Of a stretch of 64,000 nt of DNA, positions 45,084 to 53,825 are shown piece by piece. How positions within the stretch are numbered: the stretch's first letter is position 1; the number at the start of each line of letters is the position of its first letter. This DNA comes from Sphingopyxis sp. (lineage in GTDB: Bacteria > Pseudomonadota > Alphaproteobacteria > Sphingomonadales > Sphingomonadaceae): contig NZ_JAIBES010000084.1 in NCBI RefSeq assembly GCF_019459305.1, forward strand, positions 1-64,000, read 5' to 3'. Under the pieces are notes generated by a model. That model searched no databases and had not been told where the DNA came from. It was given only the letters and a program-made list of their open reading frames with translations. The translations under genes and the position numbers were made by a program.

Positions 45084-46484
45084 ATGCATAACAAGGGCGC
45101 TAAGGGCGGTATCGGACTCCTCACGCTCTTCTGTCTGTCCATCGGCACCATCATCGGCGTCGGCTGGATCACACTTCTCGGAACCTGGCTGGGTGCGGCA
45201 GGCTCGATCGGCGCAATTCTCGCCTTCGCGCTCGGCGGAGCGATCATCTTGCCGATTGTCTTCTGCTATGGGGAGGCGCTGTCGATCACCGGTGCAACGG
45301 GCGGCGAGATTGCCTTTGCCCGCGCCGCGGGCGGGCGCCGCGCGGCCATGTGTGCGGGCTGGATCCTCTTGCTCATTTTTCTCGGCGTCGTGGCCTTCGA
45401 AGCGATCTCGGTGGCGTGGATTGCGGGAATTTTGTTTCCAGCCCTGCTCGGCCCGACGCTTTATTCGGTTCTCGGCGCCGACGTCCATCTCGGTGCGTTG
45501 CTGATCGGCGTTGGTGGAACCTTGATCATTGCGCTGTTCCATCTCCGCGGCAGCCAATGGATCGAGAAGCTCCAGAATTTCTCGACAATCACCAAGTTGA
45601 TCGCGGCCCTTATCTTCATTTCGGCCGGGTTGGCATTTGGCGATCCGGCCAATCTCGCGCCTGCTTTCGTGCGCCGTGATGGGGCAATCGAACTGGCGGG
45701 TTTTTTCTCGGTCCTGTCGATGACCCCGCTGTTCTACGCGGGTTTCAATACCACCCTGCAGGCCGTGGACGAACGCGATGCGAGCGTATCGCTTCGCGGC
45801 GTCGGACTCGTGCTCGTGGCCTCCATTCTGGGAGCGATCGTCTTTTATGCCGGAGTAATTGCTTCTGCGGCGATGAGTGCACCGCGCGAACTGCTCCTCA
45901 ATGCGGATCTCCCGGCAGCCGCCGCTTTCGATCACGCCTTCTCGTCGTCGCTGATGAGCAAGCTCGTCCTGATATCAGGACTGCTCGGGCTGGTTTCGGC
46001 ATGGAACGCGACCTTCTTTGCCGCAACGCGCGTGCTGGCGGTACTCGCCGAAGACGGCATGATCGGTTCATGGTTCGGCCGACGGAGCGCTGCGACCGGA
46101 TCCTATTTCAATGCCACGATATTCTGCGCAGTCCTCGCCTCGTTGGGGGCGATATGCGGCCGAAATGCGGTGGGGCCGATCGTCGCCACGTCGGCGCTGG
46201 GGCTCGTTGCGATGTTCGCAATCGCGGCCGGGTCCGCGATCCGCCTGCGCCGGTTGCAACCCGATGCTCCCCGCAGCTTCAAAATTCCCGGTGGTGTAAA
46301 GACCGCCTGGCTCGCGCTGGCCCTCAGCCTCGGTCTTATGGTGATTTCGCTCGGCCATGCGGTTGCCGAGGCGGGCGGCTTCCCATTGGAACTGGCCGTT
46401 CTGACGGGGTGGGCAATCCTGGGGGTGGGGGTTGCGGCCCGTGGTGCGGGGGAGCCTGCGCGCGCTGACGAATGGTCGACTTGA
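45084..46484 (+). CDS. APC superfamily amino acid permease
   Basis: A 466-residue transporter with about twelve membrane helices. The first helix has the APC substrate loop LFCLSIGTIIGVGWITLLGTW, where GTIIGVG is the unwound amine/carboxylate-binding segment. Further typical parts are GGAIILPIVFCYGEALSITG and FYAGFNTTLQAVDERDA. Likely takes up the amino acid or small amine released by the exported hydrolases. AAAGGA precedes the ATG. Cotranscribed with the upstream amidohydrolase gene. Confidence 0.87.
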   Translation: MHNKGAKGGIGLLTLFCLSIGTIIGVGWITLLGTWLGAAGSIGAILAFALGGAIILPIVFCYGEALSITGATGGEIAFARAAGGRRAAMCAGWILLLIFLGVVAFEAISVAWIAGILFPALLGPTLYSVLGADVHLGALLIGVGGTLIIALFHLRGSQWIEKLQNFSTITKLIAALIFISAGLAFGDPANLAPAFVRRDGAIELAGFFSVLSMTPLFYAGFNTTLQAVDERDASVSLRGVGLVLVASILGAIVFYAGVIASAAMSAPRELLLNADLPAAAAFDHAFSSSLMSKLVLISGLLGLVSAWNATFFAATRVLAVLAEDGMIGSWFGRRSAATGSYFNATIFCAVLASLGAICGRNAVGPIVATSALGLVAMFAIAAGSAIRLRRLQPDAPRSFKIPGGVKTAWLALALSLGLMVISLGHAVAEAGGFPLELAVLTGWAILGVGVAARGAGEPARADEWST

Positions 46485-46558
46485 CGAACAGTCGCAATTG
46501 GGGCCAGCAGCTAGGCGCTGCGCTTTATTGTTGCCCGCAAAGTGCAGCGCATCGCCGC

Positions 46559-47683
46559 TTAAAAAGCACGCCTTGCGCGGCGGGCCATCGGTCGCTGCGG
46601 GGTCAGCTGGGCCGAAAGCTGCTCGGCTGCGACCTTCTCAATTCCCGCGAGTTGCAACGTCTCGGCTAGGGCCCGGTCGGCGGTGATCGCAATATCCGGT
46701 GCAACCCCGGCTCCTTCCCAATCTATGCCGGTTTCAGGATCATAGGTGCGCCCCACCGGCATGAAGGTGGTAAAGCCATGCGCAAGCGGCAAGATGTCAC
46801 CGAAATGGCCAGCGCCGGCCGTTGGTTCGCCGACTAGCGTGGCGCGCTGCGTTCGCTTGAGCGCCAACGCGAGATGTTCACCCGCCGATGCTGTCGCGCC
46901 CGAGGTCAGCACATAGATAGTGGCCCTGGCAATCGGCTGCTTCTCAGCTGACGGCAAGGCCCAATGTTCCTGGCGAACGACGTCGGCAGGCGAGGGGATC
47001 GTCTTGATGGTTGGAAACGCTGCCAGTGGATCGCCGTCCCGTTCGATGATCGCGGCGCGCGTTTCCATCATGAGAAGCCGGGTTGGTTTGGCGAAGACGG
47101 CGGAAAGCAGGATATCCATTTCGTCGAGCCCGCCGCCGCGGTGCGTGCGAAGATCCAGGATCAACGTGCGGGCTTCGCCAAATTCGCGGACGAAGCGTCG
47201 CGTTGCCTCGATCGACTCGGGCGTACCGAGAAAGCTGTTGAATCGGACAAAAGCGACTTCGGGCGCGATCCAGCGCATCTGTTCGACCTCGGGCGGCGGG
47301 GGCGCCGATGGCGTCTTCGGCTTGGCCGGCGTTTTAAAATCAAATGCCGTGGGAAACACTTGAAGATGTCCGTCCGGCGCGATCGCCTGAACATCGGCCG
47401 TCAACATGTCGGCCAGCTTCTCCCGGGTCACAGCCTTGTCGTAACCGCCGGCCGCGACCTTGGTGCGCAGCGCCGACGCATAGCGCGTGGCCGTTTCGGG
47501 AAAGAGGAAATTGCTCTCCAATGTCGCGGCAAAGGCCTCGGCAATTGCGCGCGCCTCGGCAACGCTGACGGCAGTGGTGGCAGGTGCGGATGGCGCTGCC
47601 GCGCTGCCCGCCGATTGCGCAGACAACGGAGACGCCGGAAGCGCGGCGAGGGCAAGGGTCAGCGGTATGAAACGTAACATCAT
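46559..47683 (-). CDS. Secreted S41 family (C-terminal processing protease-like) peptidase
   Basis: A 374-residue protein with signal peptide (MLRFIPLTLALAALPASPLSA). An N-terminal helical domain of the IRBP/S41 type is followed by VQAIAPDGHLQVF. The catalytic domain has AFVRFNSFLGT, LILDLRTHRGGGLDEM and the nucleophile motif YVLTSGATASAGEHLALAL (Ser near 280), then TLVGEPTAGAG. No PDZ domain is visible, so it resembles tricorn-core/IRBP-like peptidases. AGGAAAA lies before the ATG. Last gene of the unit after the penicillin acylase gene, 30 bases away. Confidence 0.87.
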   Translation of the reverse strand: MMLRFIPLTLALAALPASPLSAQSAGSAAAPSAPATTAVSVAEARAIAEAFAATLESNFLFPETATRYASALRTKVAAGGYDKAVTREKLADMLTADVQAIAPDGHLQVFPTAFDFKTPAKPKTPSAPPPPEVEQMRWIAPEVAFVRFNSFLGTPESIEATRRFVREFGEARTLILDLRTHRGGGLDEMDILLSAVFAKPTRLLMMETRAAIIERDGDPLAAFPTIKTIPSPADVVRQEHWALPSAEKQPIARATIYVLTSGATASAGEHLALALKRTQRATLVGEPTAGAGHFGDILPLAHGFTTFMPVGRTYDPETGIDWEGAGVAPDIAITADRALAETLQLAGIEKVAAEQLSAQLTPQRPMARRARRAF

Positions 47684-47712
47684 TTTTCCTCCAGTTCGGA
47701 TTCCGTCGTCGC

Positions 47713-50016
47713 TTATTGGGTGACGGACAGAATTTTCATGCTCTGCGCTGCAGGCAAGAGCTCGCGAAGTTCGAAGTGATTGGACCGAAGCGTGCCGCTA
47801 CTCGCCAACGCAAGCTGGTCGTCAAAGTGCGGCGATGCCGGATCGTCGCTAAGCCCGGGCAGAAACTGCGAGTAGGAATTGAGGCGTCCGCCGGGATGAA
47901 ATGCGACAACGAAAGGCACGCGCTGGCAGCAAAAGGCGGTGAGTTCAGACGCCCGGTCCGTCGCTGCCCGGTAACGCATCGTGCGCGGCGGCGCGGCGAT
48001 AAAGGGCCGACTGTTCCAGCCGCCTTGCAGGTCCAGGTGCCGTTCCATGCCGGTGAAAACGAAGGATCCGCCGGCGCCGGGCCATCGCTTGCCGCCACGG
48101 CTCAACTTGTGCCGGTCGCCATAAACCGGATGGCGTAGCGATCCATAAAATTCGGCATAATCGGCTTGCGCCGCTCTCACCGCGGCAACGAACAATCCAT
48201 CACGCTCCAACGCGATCGGCTTACCGTCGACGATTTCGAGCGCCATCTGATACGCTGCATTCCCGTCAATCCGGTTCAGCGCGTCAATGAAGAGGCTGAA
48301 GGCGAGCGCCGGACCTGAGTCCTCGACAAGACGGCCATCGAACGCGCGAAGTTGTGCCAGGAATTCGGCGATGCCGTTGCCGGATCCGAACTGCGCATCG
48401 TCGATCGATTTCAAACGGGTTGCCCATCGGTCGAACGCATAGATCTTCTCGTCCATCGTCAGGCGGATTGCATCTTGATCGGTCAGTTTTTCCGCCCTCT
48501 CGAGCAGCTCCATGTGCCGCAGCTGGCGCAAAGTTGTCTGGCCCGGCTCGAGCGCAAGATGGGGAGGGTGTTCATCGGGTATGATGACCCGTTCAGGGTA
48601 CATCATGTCCGGACTGACATTGTCATTCACGACATATCCCTGAGCGGGGTTTTCGACCTTGATCGTCTGGTCGAGCGTCACAAAGCCCTGCCAGGCCGTG
48701 CGCGCGCTGTTCCCGTCGACAACCCCACTCGGATCGATACCGGGCTTGCGGATCGGAATCCGTCCAGGACGGACGTAGAATATGGATCCATCGGCGCCGC
48801 CGATCAGAAGATTGGCGGGATAAATGTCCATCGCTGCAAGTTCGGCCCGCAGTTCCGCAAGGTTCTGCGCCTTGGCCATATTGTACATCCGGCCATGTCC
48901 CAAGCCGACGCGGTCGATGCTCGCATAGCTCGCGACAAAAGCATTCCGGCCCCGCCGCTCGACGACGGGGGAAAGCAGGCCGTTATGGCGCGTATATTCG
49001 AACTGTCCGGTCACCGGCGCGGCACCTTTGACCTCGACCCGGTAGGGAATCGTTTCAAAACGCCTCGTTTCCTGATCAAACCGATAGCGCGAGCTATCGT
49101 CTGCGAGCGTTTCGACGCGGTAGCAATCGCCGGCAAATCGCGGACCCTCGGTCCAGCCCCAGGCGAAATCCCGGCTGTGGCCAAAGAATGGCATCGCAGT
49201 GCCCGTGGGCTCGAAAGCCTGAAAGTCGAAGTCGCCGGCTTTCATGCGCCAGGCATAGAACAAGGTTCCGATCGCGCTCCACGGACCGTGCGAGTCTGAG
49301 GAAAATAGAACGCCGCCGTTCGCGACGCGGCTTGGGCCAGCAACCCAGGCGTTCGACCCCTTGAGCGCCGGTTCTGCCGGCGCCGGCGCCTTGCTTTCGA
49401 GTGCGGCGATCCGCGACGGGCAGATTTGTGCGGCCTCAGCGACAAGCTGGCTGAATGCTGCAAGCGGCATTGCGGGCTCGAGTACGGGTGCCCAGGCAGG
49501 GCGTTTGGCGGGATTGTCGGCGAGGTAGCGATTTATTCCCGCAATATAGGCATCGAGGTTGCGACGGTATTGTTCGGGTAGCTGCGCCAGATTCTCGCGG
49601 GCGCTTTCGAGGATCCGGAACCGCCGGACTGCGACGTCGGAGGCGACGCTGTCCTTGATCGCATTCGCCAGGTGAGGCGTGACCTTGTCGGCGCCGATCG
49701 GCCCCGGACCGAAATTGGCGGCAAGTTCGCCCTTGGTGGCAAGATAAATCAACAGCAGCTGATCGATCCTGTCTTCGGCCGTGGCAAAGCCGAGTGCGAA
49801 GAAACCATCCTCTTCACGCGCGGCATAAATATGGGCCATGCCCCATTCGTCGCGAAATATGTTTGACTTGCCCGGGGCCATCAGCGGGCCAGGCTCGCGT
49901 GGAGTTTGAACCTCGGTAATCGGCGCCGGCGCCGCTGTGCTGGTCAGCGGGAATCCGGCGATCGCCAGCAGCGCTGTCGCCGTCGTGAGGTAGAATTGGG
50001 AGCCCGCCGCCATCAT
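47713..50016 (-). CDS. Penicillin acylase / acyl-homoserine-lactone acylase family protein
   Basis: A 767-residue Ntn-hydrolase precursor with a signal peptide and hence periplasmic. The alpha chain includes IFRDEWGMAHIYAAREEDGFFALGF-type opening (IFRDEWGMAHIYA). The autocleavage and nucleophile site is LKGSNAWVAGPSRVANG, with Ser at the new N-terminus of the beta chain near residue 222. Asn in the YNMAKAQN region and Arg further on fit the family oxyanion set. It hydrolyses an N-acyl amide such as an acylated amino acid, lactone or beta-lactam side chain; the acyl group is unknown. It overlaps the upstream dehydrogenase gene by four bases (ATGA), an intimate coupling of amide hydrolysis with hydroxyacid oxidation. 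Confidence 0.9.
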   Translation of the reverse strand: MMAAGSQFYLTTATALLAIAGFPLTSTAAPAPITEVQTPREPGPLMAPGKSNIFRDEWGMAHIYAAREEDGFFALGFATAEDRIDQLLLIYLATKGELAANFGPGPIGADKVTPHLANAIKDSVASDVAVRRFRILESARENLAQLPEQYRRNLDAYIAGINRYLADNPAKRPAWAPVLEPAMPLAAFSQLVAEAAQICPSRIAALESKAPAPAEPALKGSNAWVAGPSRVANGGVLFSSDSHGPWSAIGTLFYAWRMKAGDFDFQAFEPTGTAMPFFGHSRDFAWGWTEGPRFAGDCYRVETLADDSSRYRFDQETRRFETIPYRVEVKGAAPVTGQFEYTRHNGLLSPVVERRGRNAFVASYASIDRVGLGHGRMYNMAKAQNLAELRAELAAMDIYPANLLIGGADGSIFYVRPGRIPIRKPGIDPSGVVDGNSARTAWQGFVTLDQTIKVENPAQGYVVNDNVSPDMMYPERVIIPDEHPPHLALEPGQTTLRQLRHMELLERAEKLTDQDAIRLTMDEKIYAFDRWATRLKSIDDAQFGSGNGIAEFLAQLRAFDGRLVEDSGPALAFSLFIDALNRIDGNAAYQMALEIVDGKPIALERDGLFVAAVRAAQADYAEFYGSLRHPVYGDRHKLSRGGKRWPGAGGSFVFTGMERHLDLQGGWNSRPFIAAPPRTMRYRAATDRASELTAFCCQRVPFVVAFHPGGRLNSYSQFLPGLSDDPASPHFDDQLALASSGTLRSNHFELRELLPAAQSMKILSVTQ

Positions 50017-50978
50017 GCCTTCTCCTTTGCAGCCGTTCCATCGTCACGCGGGCCTAACCGGCTGCGAACCAGCGACCACATCAACTGACGGTCGCGCCAC
50101 TCGCGTTTGCTGCGCAGGTCCAGCATTGGGGTCCGCGCGCGGCATGCCTCGGTCACGGCTGCGATGGCGGTTTCTTCCCACGGTTCTGCCACACCCAGAT
50201 CGCGGCCGAGCTCCTGATAGGCTTCGCGAAAGCGCCGGGCATATCCCGCGACACCATCATCGGCGTTGAGGTCCATGGTTGCGAACGGACCGAGAAAAGC
50301 CCAGCGCCGACCGAGCGATTCCGTCATGCAGAGATCGAGATCGTCGGGGCTGATCACGCCGTTCGCAACCAGATGCATCGATTCATTGATCACGGCCGCC
50401 TGGAGCCTGTTGGCGACATAGCCCGGCACCGGCTTGCGCAGAATGATCGGCGCCTGGTCGAGCTGGAGCATGATCGCGCGGGTGCGTTCAATGGTTTCGT
50501 CGCTTGTCGCAGGTCCGGCAAGCAGTTCGACGAGTGGTACCAGGTGCGGCGGGTTGAACGGATGCGCGACGATACATCGATCGGGTCCGGCAGCGTCCTG
50601 GAATATATCGGCCGGCAAAAGACTGGAGCAGGAACTGGCGATGATTGATAACGGGGCGGCTTCACGTCCGATTTCGGCAATCGCTTCGCGCTTGGCATCG
50701 AGGCTTTCCGGCGCGCTCTCCTGAATAATTTCGGCATCTGCAACGGCATCGCGCAAGGTGGAGGCAATGGAGATGCGTGCCATGATTTTGTCGCGCCCCC
50801 GCACGAGGCCGAACGCCGCCATATCGTCGAGCGAGGTCGCGATGGCGCCAAGTGCAGCATCCATTGCAGCGACACTGGGGTCGAAAAGCGAAACGCGATA
50901 TCCCGCTTTGGCGTAAAGTAGCGCCCAGCCCCGGCCGATCGTGCCAACGCCGACGATTGCGGCCTTTCCCAAACTCAT
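50013..50978 (-). CDS. 3-hydroxyacid dehydrogenase, lambda-crystallin / L-gulonate 3-dehydrogenase-like
   Basis: A 321-residue NAD-dependent enzyme of the 3-hydroxyacyl-CoA dehydrogenase superfamily. Rossmann motif AIVGVGTIGRGWALLYAKAG near residue 6, IIQESAPESLDAKR near 87, SIIASSCSSLLPADI and VAHPFNPPHLVPLVELL. The C-terminal half matches the lambda-crystallin type in GRRWAFLGPFATMDLNADDG and the closing REWRDRQLM. Members act on free hydroxy acids such as L-gulonate or carnitine rather than CoA esters, so it probably makes a free beta-keto acid. ATG 50978 follows GGAGA. First gene of a unit with the penicillin acylase and S41 peptidase; an operator copy lies 14 bases upstream. Confidence 0.88.
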   Translation of the reverse strand: MSLGKAAIVGVGTIGRGWALLYAKAGYRVSLFDPSVAAMDAALGAIATSLDDMAAFGLVRGRDKIMARISIASTLRDAVADAEIIQESAPESLDAKREAIAEIGREAAPLSIIASSCSSLLPADIFQDAAGPDRCIVAHPFNPPHLVPLVELLAGPATSDETIERTRAIMLQLDQAPIILRKPVPGYVANRLQAAVINESMHLVANGVISPDDLDLCMTESLGRRWAFLGPFATMDLNADDGVAGYARRFREAYQELGRDLGVAEPWEETAIAAVTEACRARTPMLDLRSKREWRDRQLMWSLVRSRLGPRDDGTAAKEKA

Positions 50979-50991
50979 TCCATAATCTCCA

Positions 50992-51009
50992 GATATTTGA
51001 TCAAATATC
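50992..51009. promoter_or_regulatory. Palindromic operator, candidate GntR site 3
   Basis: Perfect 18-base palindrome GATATTTGATCAAATATC, the best copy in the window, between the dehydrogenase unit and the divergently transcribed GntR gene. A site in a regulator's own promoter region fits autoregulation. Confidence 0.8.
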
Positions 51010-51139
51010 ATACACAATGGAGCTATTCTTTCAAGGAAGGATGTTCCTATAATTGATAATTTATGGATCACGGCCTATGGAGGCTTGCCGATTGTGTCGG
51101 AGGAAGGCAGCTTGGCAGGGTATCAAAGGAGAAATTTCT

Positions 51140-51898
51140 GTGGCGAAACGGGCGGATGAGAACAATTCGGACCATCCAGCGAGCGACGCTGGCGGTGCAC
51201 TTAGCACGCGCGGACTTCGCGTCATCCGGCGCCAGACGCTCAAGGAGCGCATCTATCAGGAGCTTCGCAAAGCGCTTCAGGAGGGCAAATTCGAACCCGG
51301 CGAGTCGATCACCGTCAAGCTCCTCGAACAGGAGCTCGGGGGCGGCACGATGCCGATACGCGAAACGATCCAGCGACTGGCGGCCGAAGGTGCGCTCATC
51401 AACCTGCCAACCGGGCGGGTGAAGGTTCCGCTTTTCACCGCGGACGAGTTCGACGAAATTAAGGAAATCCGGTTGCGGCTCGAAGGGCTTGCAGCACGCA
51501 ATGCAGCCATTCGACTGAGCGACGAAGATTTTGCCCGGATCGAATTATCCCACCAGCGGCTGATGTCAGTGGCGACGGGCAACACCGAATGGGGCGAGAT
51601 CGTTCACCTCAATTATGTCTTTCACTTCGCGATTTATGAAGCGGCGCGATCGCCGCACCTGCTTTCGATGATCGACAGTCTTTGGCTGCGCGTGAGCCCG
51701 CTTCTCTCGATTCCCTTCAAGAAGCCCGCCAAGGTGCGCGCCGAATGGGTGCTGGGCCACGAACACAACCAGCTACGGCTTCTGGATGCCCTAAAACAAC
51801 GCGACGGCAAGGCCGCAGAGGCCGTAATTCGCGAAATCATCCTTGGTTCGGCGGCGTGGTACCACCGCCATCATCAGTTCGCAGCCGAGCCGCTTTAG
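51140..51898 (+). CDS. GntR family (FadR subfamily) regulator
   Basis: A 252-residue regulator. The N-terminal winged helix is LKERIYQELRKALQEGKFEP, then GESITVKLLEQELGGGTMPIRETIQRLAAEGAL (about residues 32-85). The C-terminal FCD ligand domain includes EIKEIRLRLEGLAARNAA, FHFAIYEAARSPHLL and HEHNQLLDAL-like His/Asp residues for a metal-assisted acid ligand. GTG 51140 follows AAAGGAG at eight bases; the earlier ATG at 51053 would add a Cys/Arg-rich tail foreign to the family. It sits inside the operator-marked region and is the natural candidate for the TTTGATCAAA-binding protein. The inducer is probably a carboxylate intermediate. Confidence 0.92.
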   Translation: MAKRADENNSDHPASDAGGALSTRGLRVIRRQTLKERIYQELRKALQEGKFEPGESITVKLLEQELGGGTMPIRETIQRLAAEGALINLPTGRVKVPLFTADEFDEIKEIRLRLEGLAARNAAIRLSDEDFARIELSHQRLMSVATGNTEWGEIVHLNYVFHFAIYEAARSPHLLSMIDSLWLRVSPLLSIPFKKPAKVRAEWVLGHEHNQLRLLDALKQRDGKAAEAVIREIILGSAAWYHRHHQFAAEPL

Positions 51899-53334
51899 AC
51901 CGATGGGGTCGCCGGACGCGCTGCCGCTCCCTTGTGCCGCCGTCGCAATGCATAATAAGCTGCGCCCGCCAAGGTCCAGATCAGGAACGCCAGCCAGGTC
52001 CGTTGCGGGAGGCTCAAAAGCATATAGATGCAAACGAGAATGCCGGTCGTGCAAACGACGGGCGCGAACGGAACGCGGAACGGGCGCGAGACGTCTGGTT
52101 CGCGGTGGCGCAGGTAAAGCACGCCCGCGCACACGAAAACGAAGGCCACTAAGGTTCCCATCGAAATCAGCTCACTGAGTGTTTGAATAGGGAATGTCGC
52201 TGCGGTTGCCGCAACGACGAGGCCTGCGACGACGATTCCTCCCGTCGGCGCGCGGCTCCGCTCTGATATGCGTGCAAATAACGAAGGCACCAAGCCGTCA
52301 GCCCCCATGGCGAATAGAATTCGGCTAAGGCCGAACAGCAGGACGACGAGCACCGACGTCAGTCCAATGACGGCCCCCGCGGCAACGGTAATCTTGAGCC
52401 AGGCGAGATGGCTGCCAGCATAATCGAGCGCAGTACTTACCGGACTTGCCGAGTCGAGTACGGGATAGGGCGCGATCCCAGTAAGGGTGAGGGCGAACAG
52501 GATATAGAGCCCGGTGCAGAAAAGCAGCGAACCCAAGATCCCAATGGGGACACTGCGCTGTGGATTCTTGGCCTCCTTCGCCGCTGTCGAAACGCCATCG
52601 AACCCCAGATAAGCATAGAAAATGATGGCTGCGCCGCGAAAGACCCCGCTCCACCCATATTCGCCTGAGGTGCCGCTGTTCGGCGGCAGGAAGGGCTGCC
52701 AGTTAGCAACATCGATGGACAAAGACGCGACCCCGATGAACAGGACAATCACGGTGACCTTGATCGCCACTAATATGCTGTTGACGCGAACCGAAAGCTT
52801 GACTCCGCGCACGAGGACGAACGTGAGCAAGAGTATGATCATCAGGGCAGGCGCATTGATTGCCGGAGCGCCGAATGCGAGCGCGCCATTCTCGGCCGAT
52901 ATCGGTGGGCTCGACAGTTGCGGCGGGATTACGATACCGAAGCTTTGCAGAAGATTGACCAGATAGGCCGACCACCCAACCGAGACCGTCGCTGCGGCCA
53001 TCAGATATTCCAGCAGCAGGCACCATCCGATGAACCATCCAACCAAGCGCCCGAACGCCGCATGCGCATAGTTGTAGGCGCTGCCAGACGCAGGAACCAT
53101 GGCGGCGAACTCGGCATAGCATAGCGCCGCGCAGAAGCAGGCCGCAGCCGCAATGAGAAACGACAGGACAATCGCGGGTCCCGCGTGGTCTGCCGCGACG
53201 ACACCGGTCGACACGAAGATACCGGCGCCCAATATTCCGCCGATGCCGAGCAGAACCAGGTCCCAGGCACCAAGGTGACGTGCCAGCGCGTTATCCGCTG
53301 CCGCCTCCGCCTGAACGTCTTGCAGTCGTGACAT
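51895..53334 (-). CDS. APC family amino acid permease
   Basis: A 479-residue transporter with about twelve helices, of the cationic amino acid/YfnA-like type. First helix and substrate loop LVLLGIGGILGAGIFVSTGV, then LCYAEFAAMVPASGSAYNYA, and FYAYLGFDGVSTAAKEAKNPQRSVP, all highly typical. ATG 53334 follows GGAG at eight bases. The gene is convergent with GntR, overlapping it by four bases. It belongs to the BKACE / thioesterase unit (56 bases behind the thioesterase stop), so the transported molecule is likely the pathway substrate or product. Confidence 0.9.
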   Translation of the reverse strand: MSRLQDVQAEAAADNALARHLGAWDLVLLGIGGILGAGIFVSTGVVAADHAGPAIVLSFLIAAAACFCAALCYAEFAAMVPASGSAYNYAHAAFGRLVGWFIGWCLLLEYLMAAATVSVGWSAYLVNLLQSFGIVIPPQLSSPPISAENGALAFGAPAINAPALMIILLLTFVLVRGVKLSVRVNSILVAIKVTVIVLFIGVASLSIDVANWQPFLPPNSGTSGEYGWSGVFRGAAIIFYAYLGFDGVSTAAKEAKNPQRSVPIGILGSLLFCTGLYILFALTLTGIAPYPVLDSASPVSTALDYAGSHLAWLKITVAAGAVIGLTSVLVVLLFGLSRILFAMGADGLVPSLFARISERSRAPTGGIVVAGLVVAATAATFPIQTLSELISMGTLVAFVFVCAGVLYLRHREPDVSRPFRVPFAPVVCTTGILVCIYMLLSLPQRTWLAFLIWTLAGAAYYALRRRHKGAAARPATPSV

Positions 53335-53389
53335 GCCCGATACTCCGCTTGATAACATATTGTTCAGGCACCTCGTGTTGAGGCGCTTC

Positions 53390-53821
53390 TCAGCGTGGCC
53401 CGCCCGCCTCTGTCGCTTGAACATCGGGCAGGAGCGAACGCGCTGCTGCGACGATGGTCGCAGTGAGCGGCGTTGGCTGACGTTCAACCATGTCGAGATA
53501 CACGCTGACGATTTCGCAGACGGCTCGCGCCTCGCCATTCTCCGCGTCGGACATCCAGTGGCGCGACGACAGCGACGTACGCCCGATCTTGAGTGTTTCG
53601 CTGCGGATCGTGAGCAGACTTCCAGGCTTCACCTCGGATCGGAGTACCAGGCTGATGCTGACGTCGGCAAAACCACGCGCGGAATTGCCGAAGCTGTGCC
53701 CGCAGCAGCTGACATAATGATGCAGCGCGTCGTCAAACATCGCCAGATAGTGGCGCGTGTTGAGGTGGCCCATCGCATCGCAAAGCCAGGGATGCGCAAC
53801 GCCTCGATAAGTCTCCATCAT
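53390..53821 (-). CDS. Hotdog-fold acyl-CoA thioesterase (4HBT family)
   Basis: A 143-residue single hotdog domain. The catalytic helix start is HPWLCDAMGHLNTRHYLAMFDDA, where the Asp in CDAMGHLNTRHY matches the active-site Asp of the 4-hydroxybenzoyl-CoA/YbgC group. The rest is the expected antiparallel sheet (LVLRSEVKPGSLLTIRSETL). The start follows the BKACE stop by four bases. In the carnitine pathway a homologous thioesterase follows BKACE and frees the acid from its CoA ester; the same role is inferred here. Confidence 0.85.
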   Translation of the reverse strand: MMETYRGVAHPWLCDAMGHLNTRHYLAMFDDALHHYVSCCGHSFGNSARGFADVSISLVLRSEVKPGSLLTIRSETLKIGRTSLSSRHWMSDAENGEARAVCEIVSVYLDMVERQPTPLTATIVAAARSLLPDVQATEAGGPR

Positions 53822-53825
53822 GGCT

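Noticed and set aside
43735-45084. 449-residue minus-strand frame over the amidohydrolase domain
   Set aside because: Shadow of a gene with clear motifs on the plus strand.
49094-50047. Short alternative frames around the penicillin acylase N-terminus
   Set aside because: Lie within the acylase gene in other frames and lack any motif.
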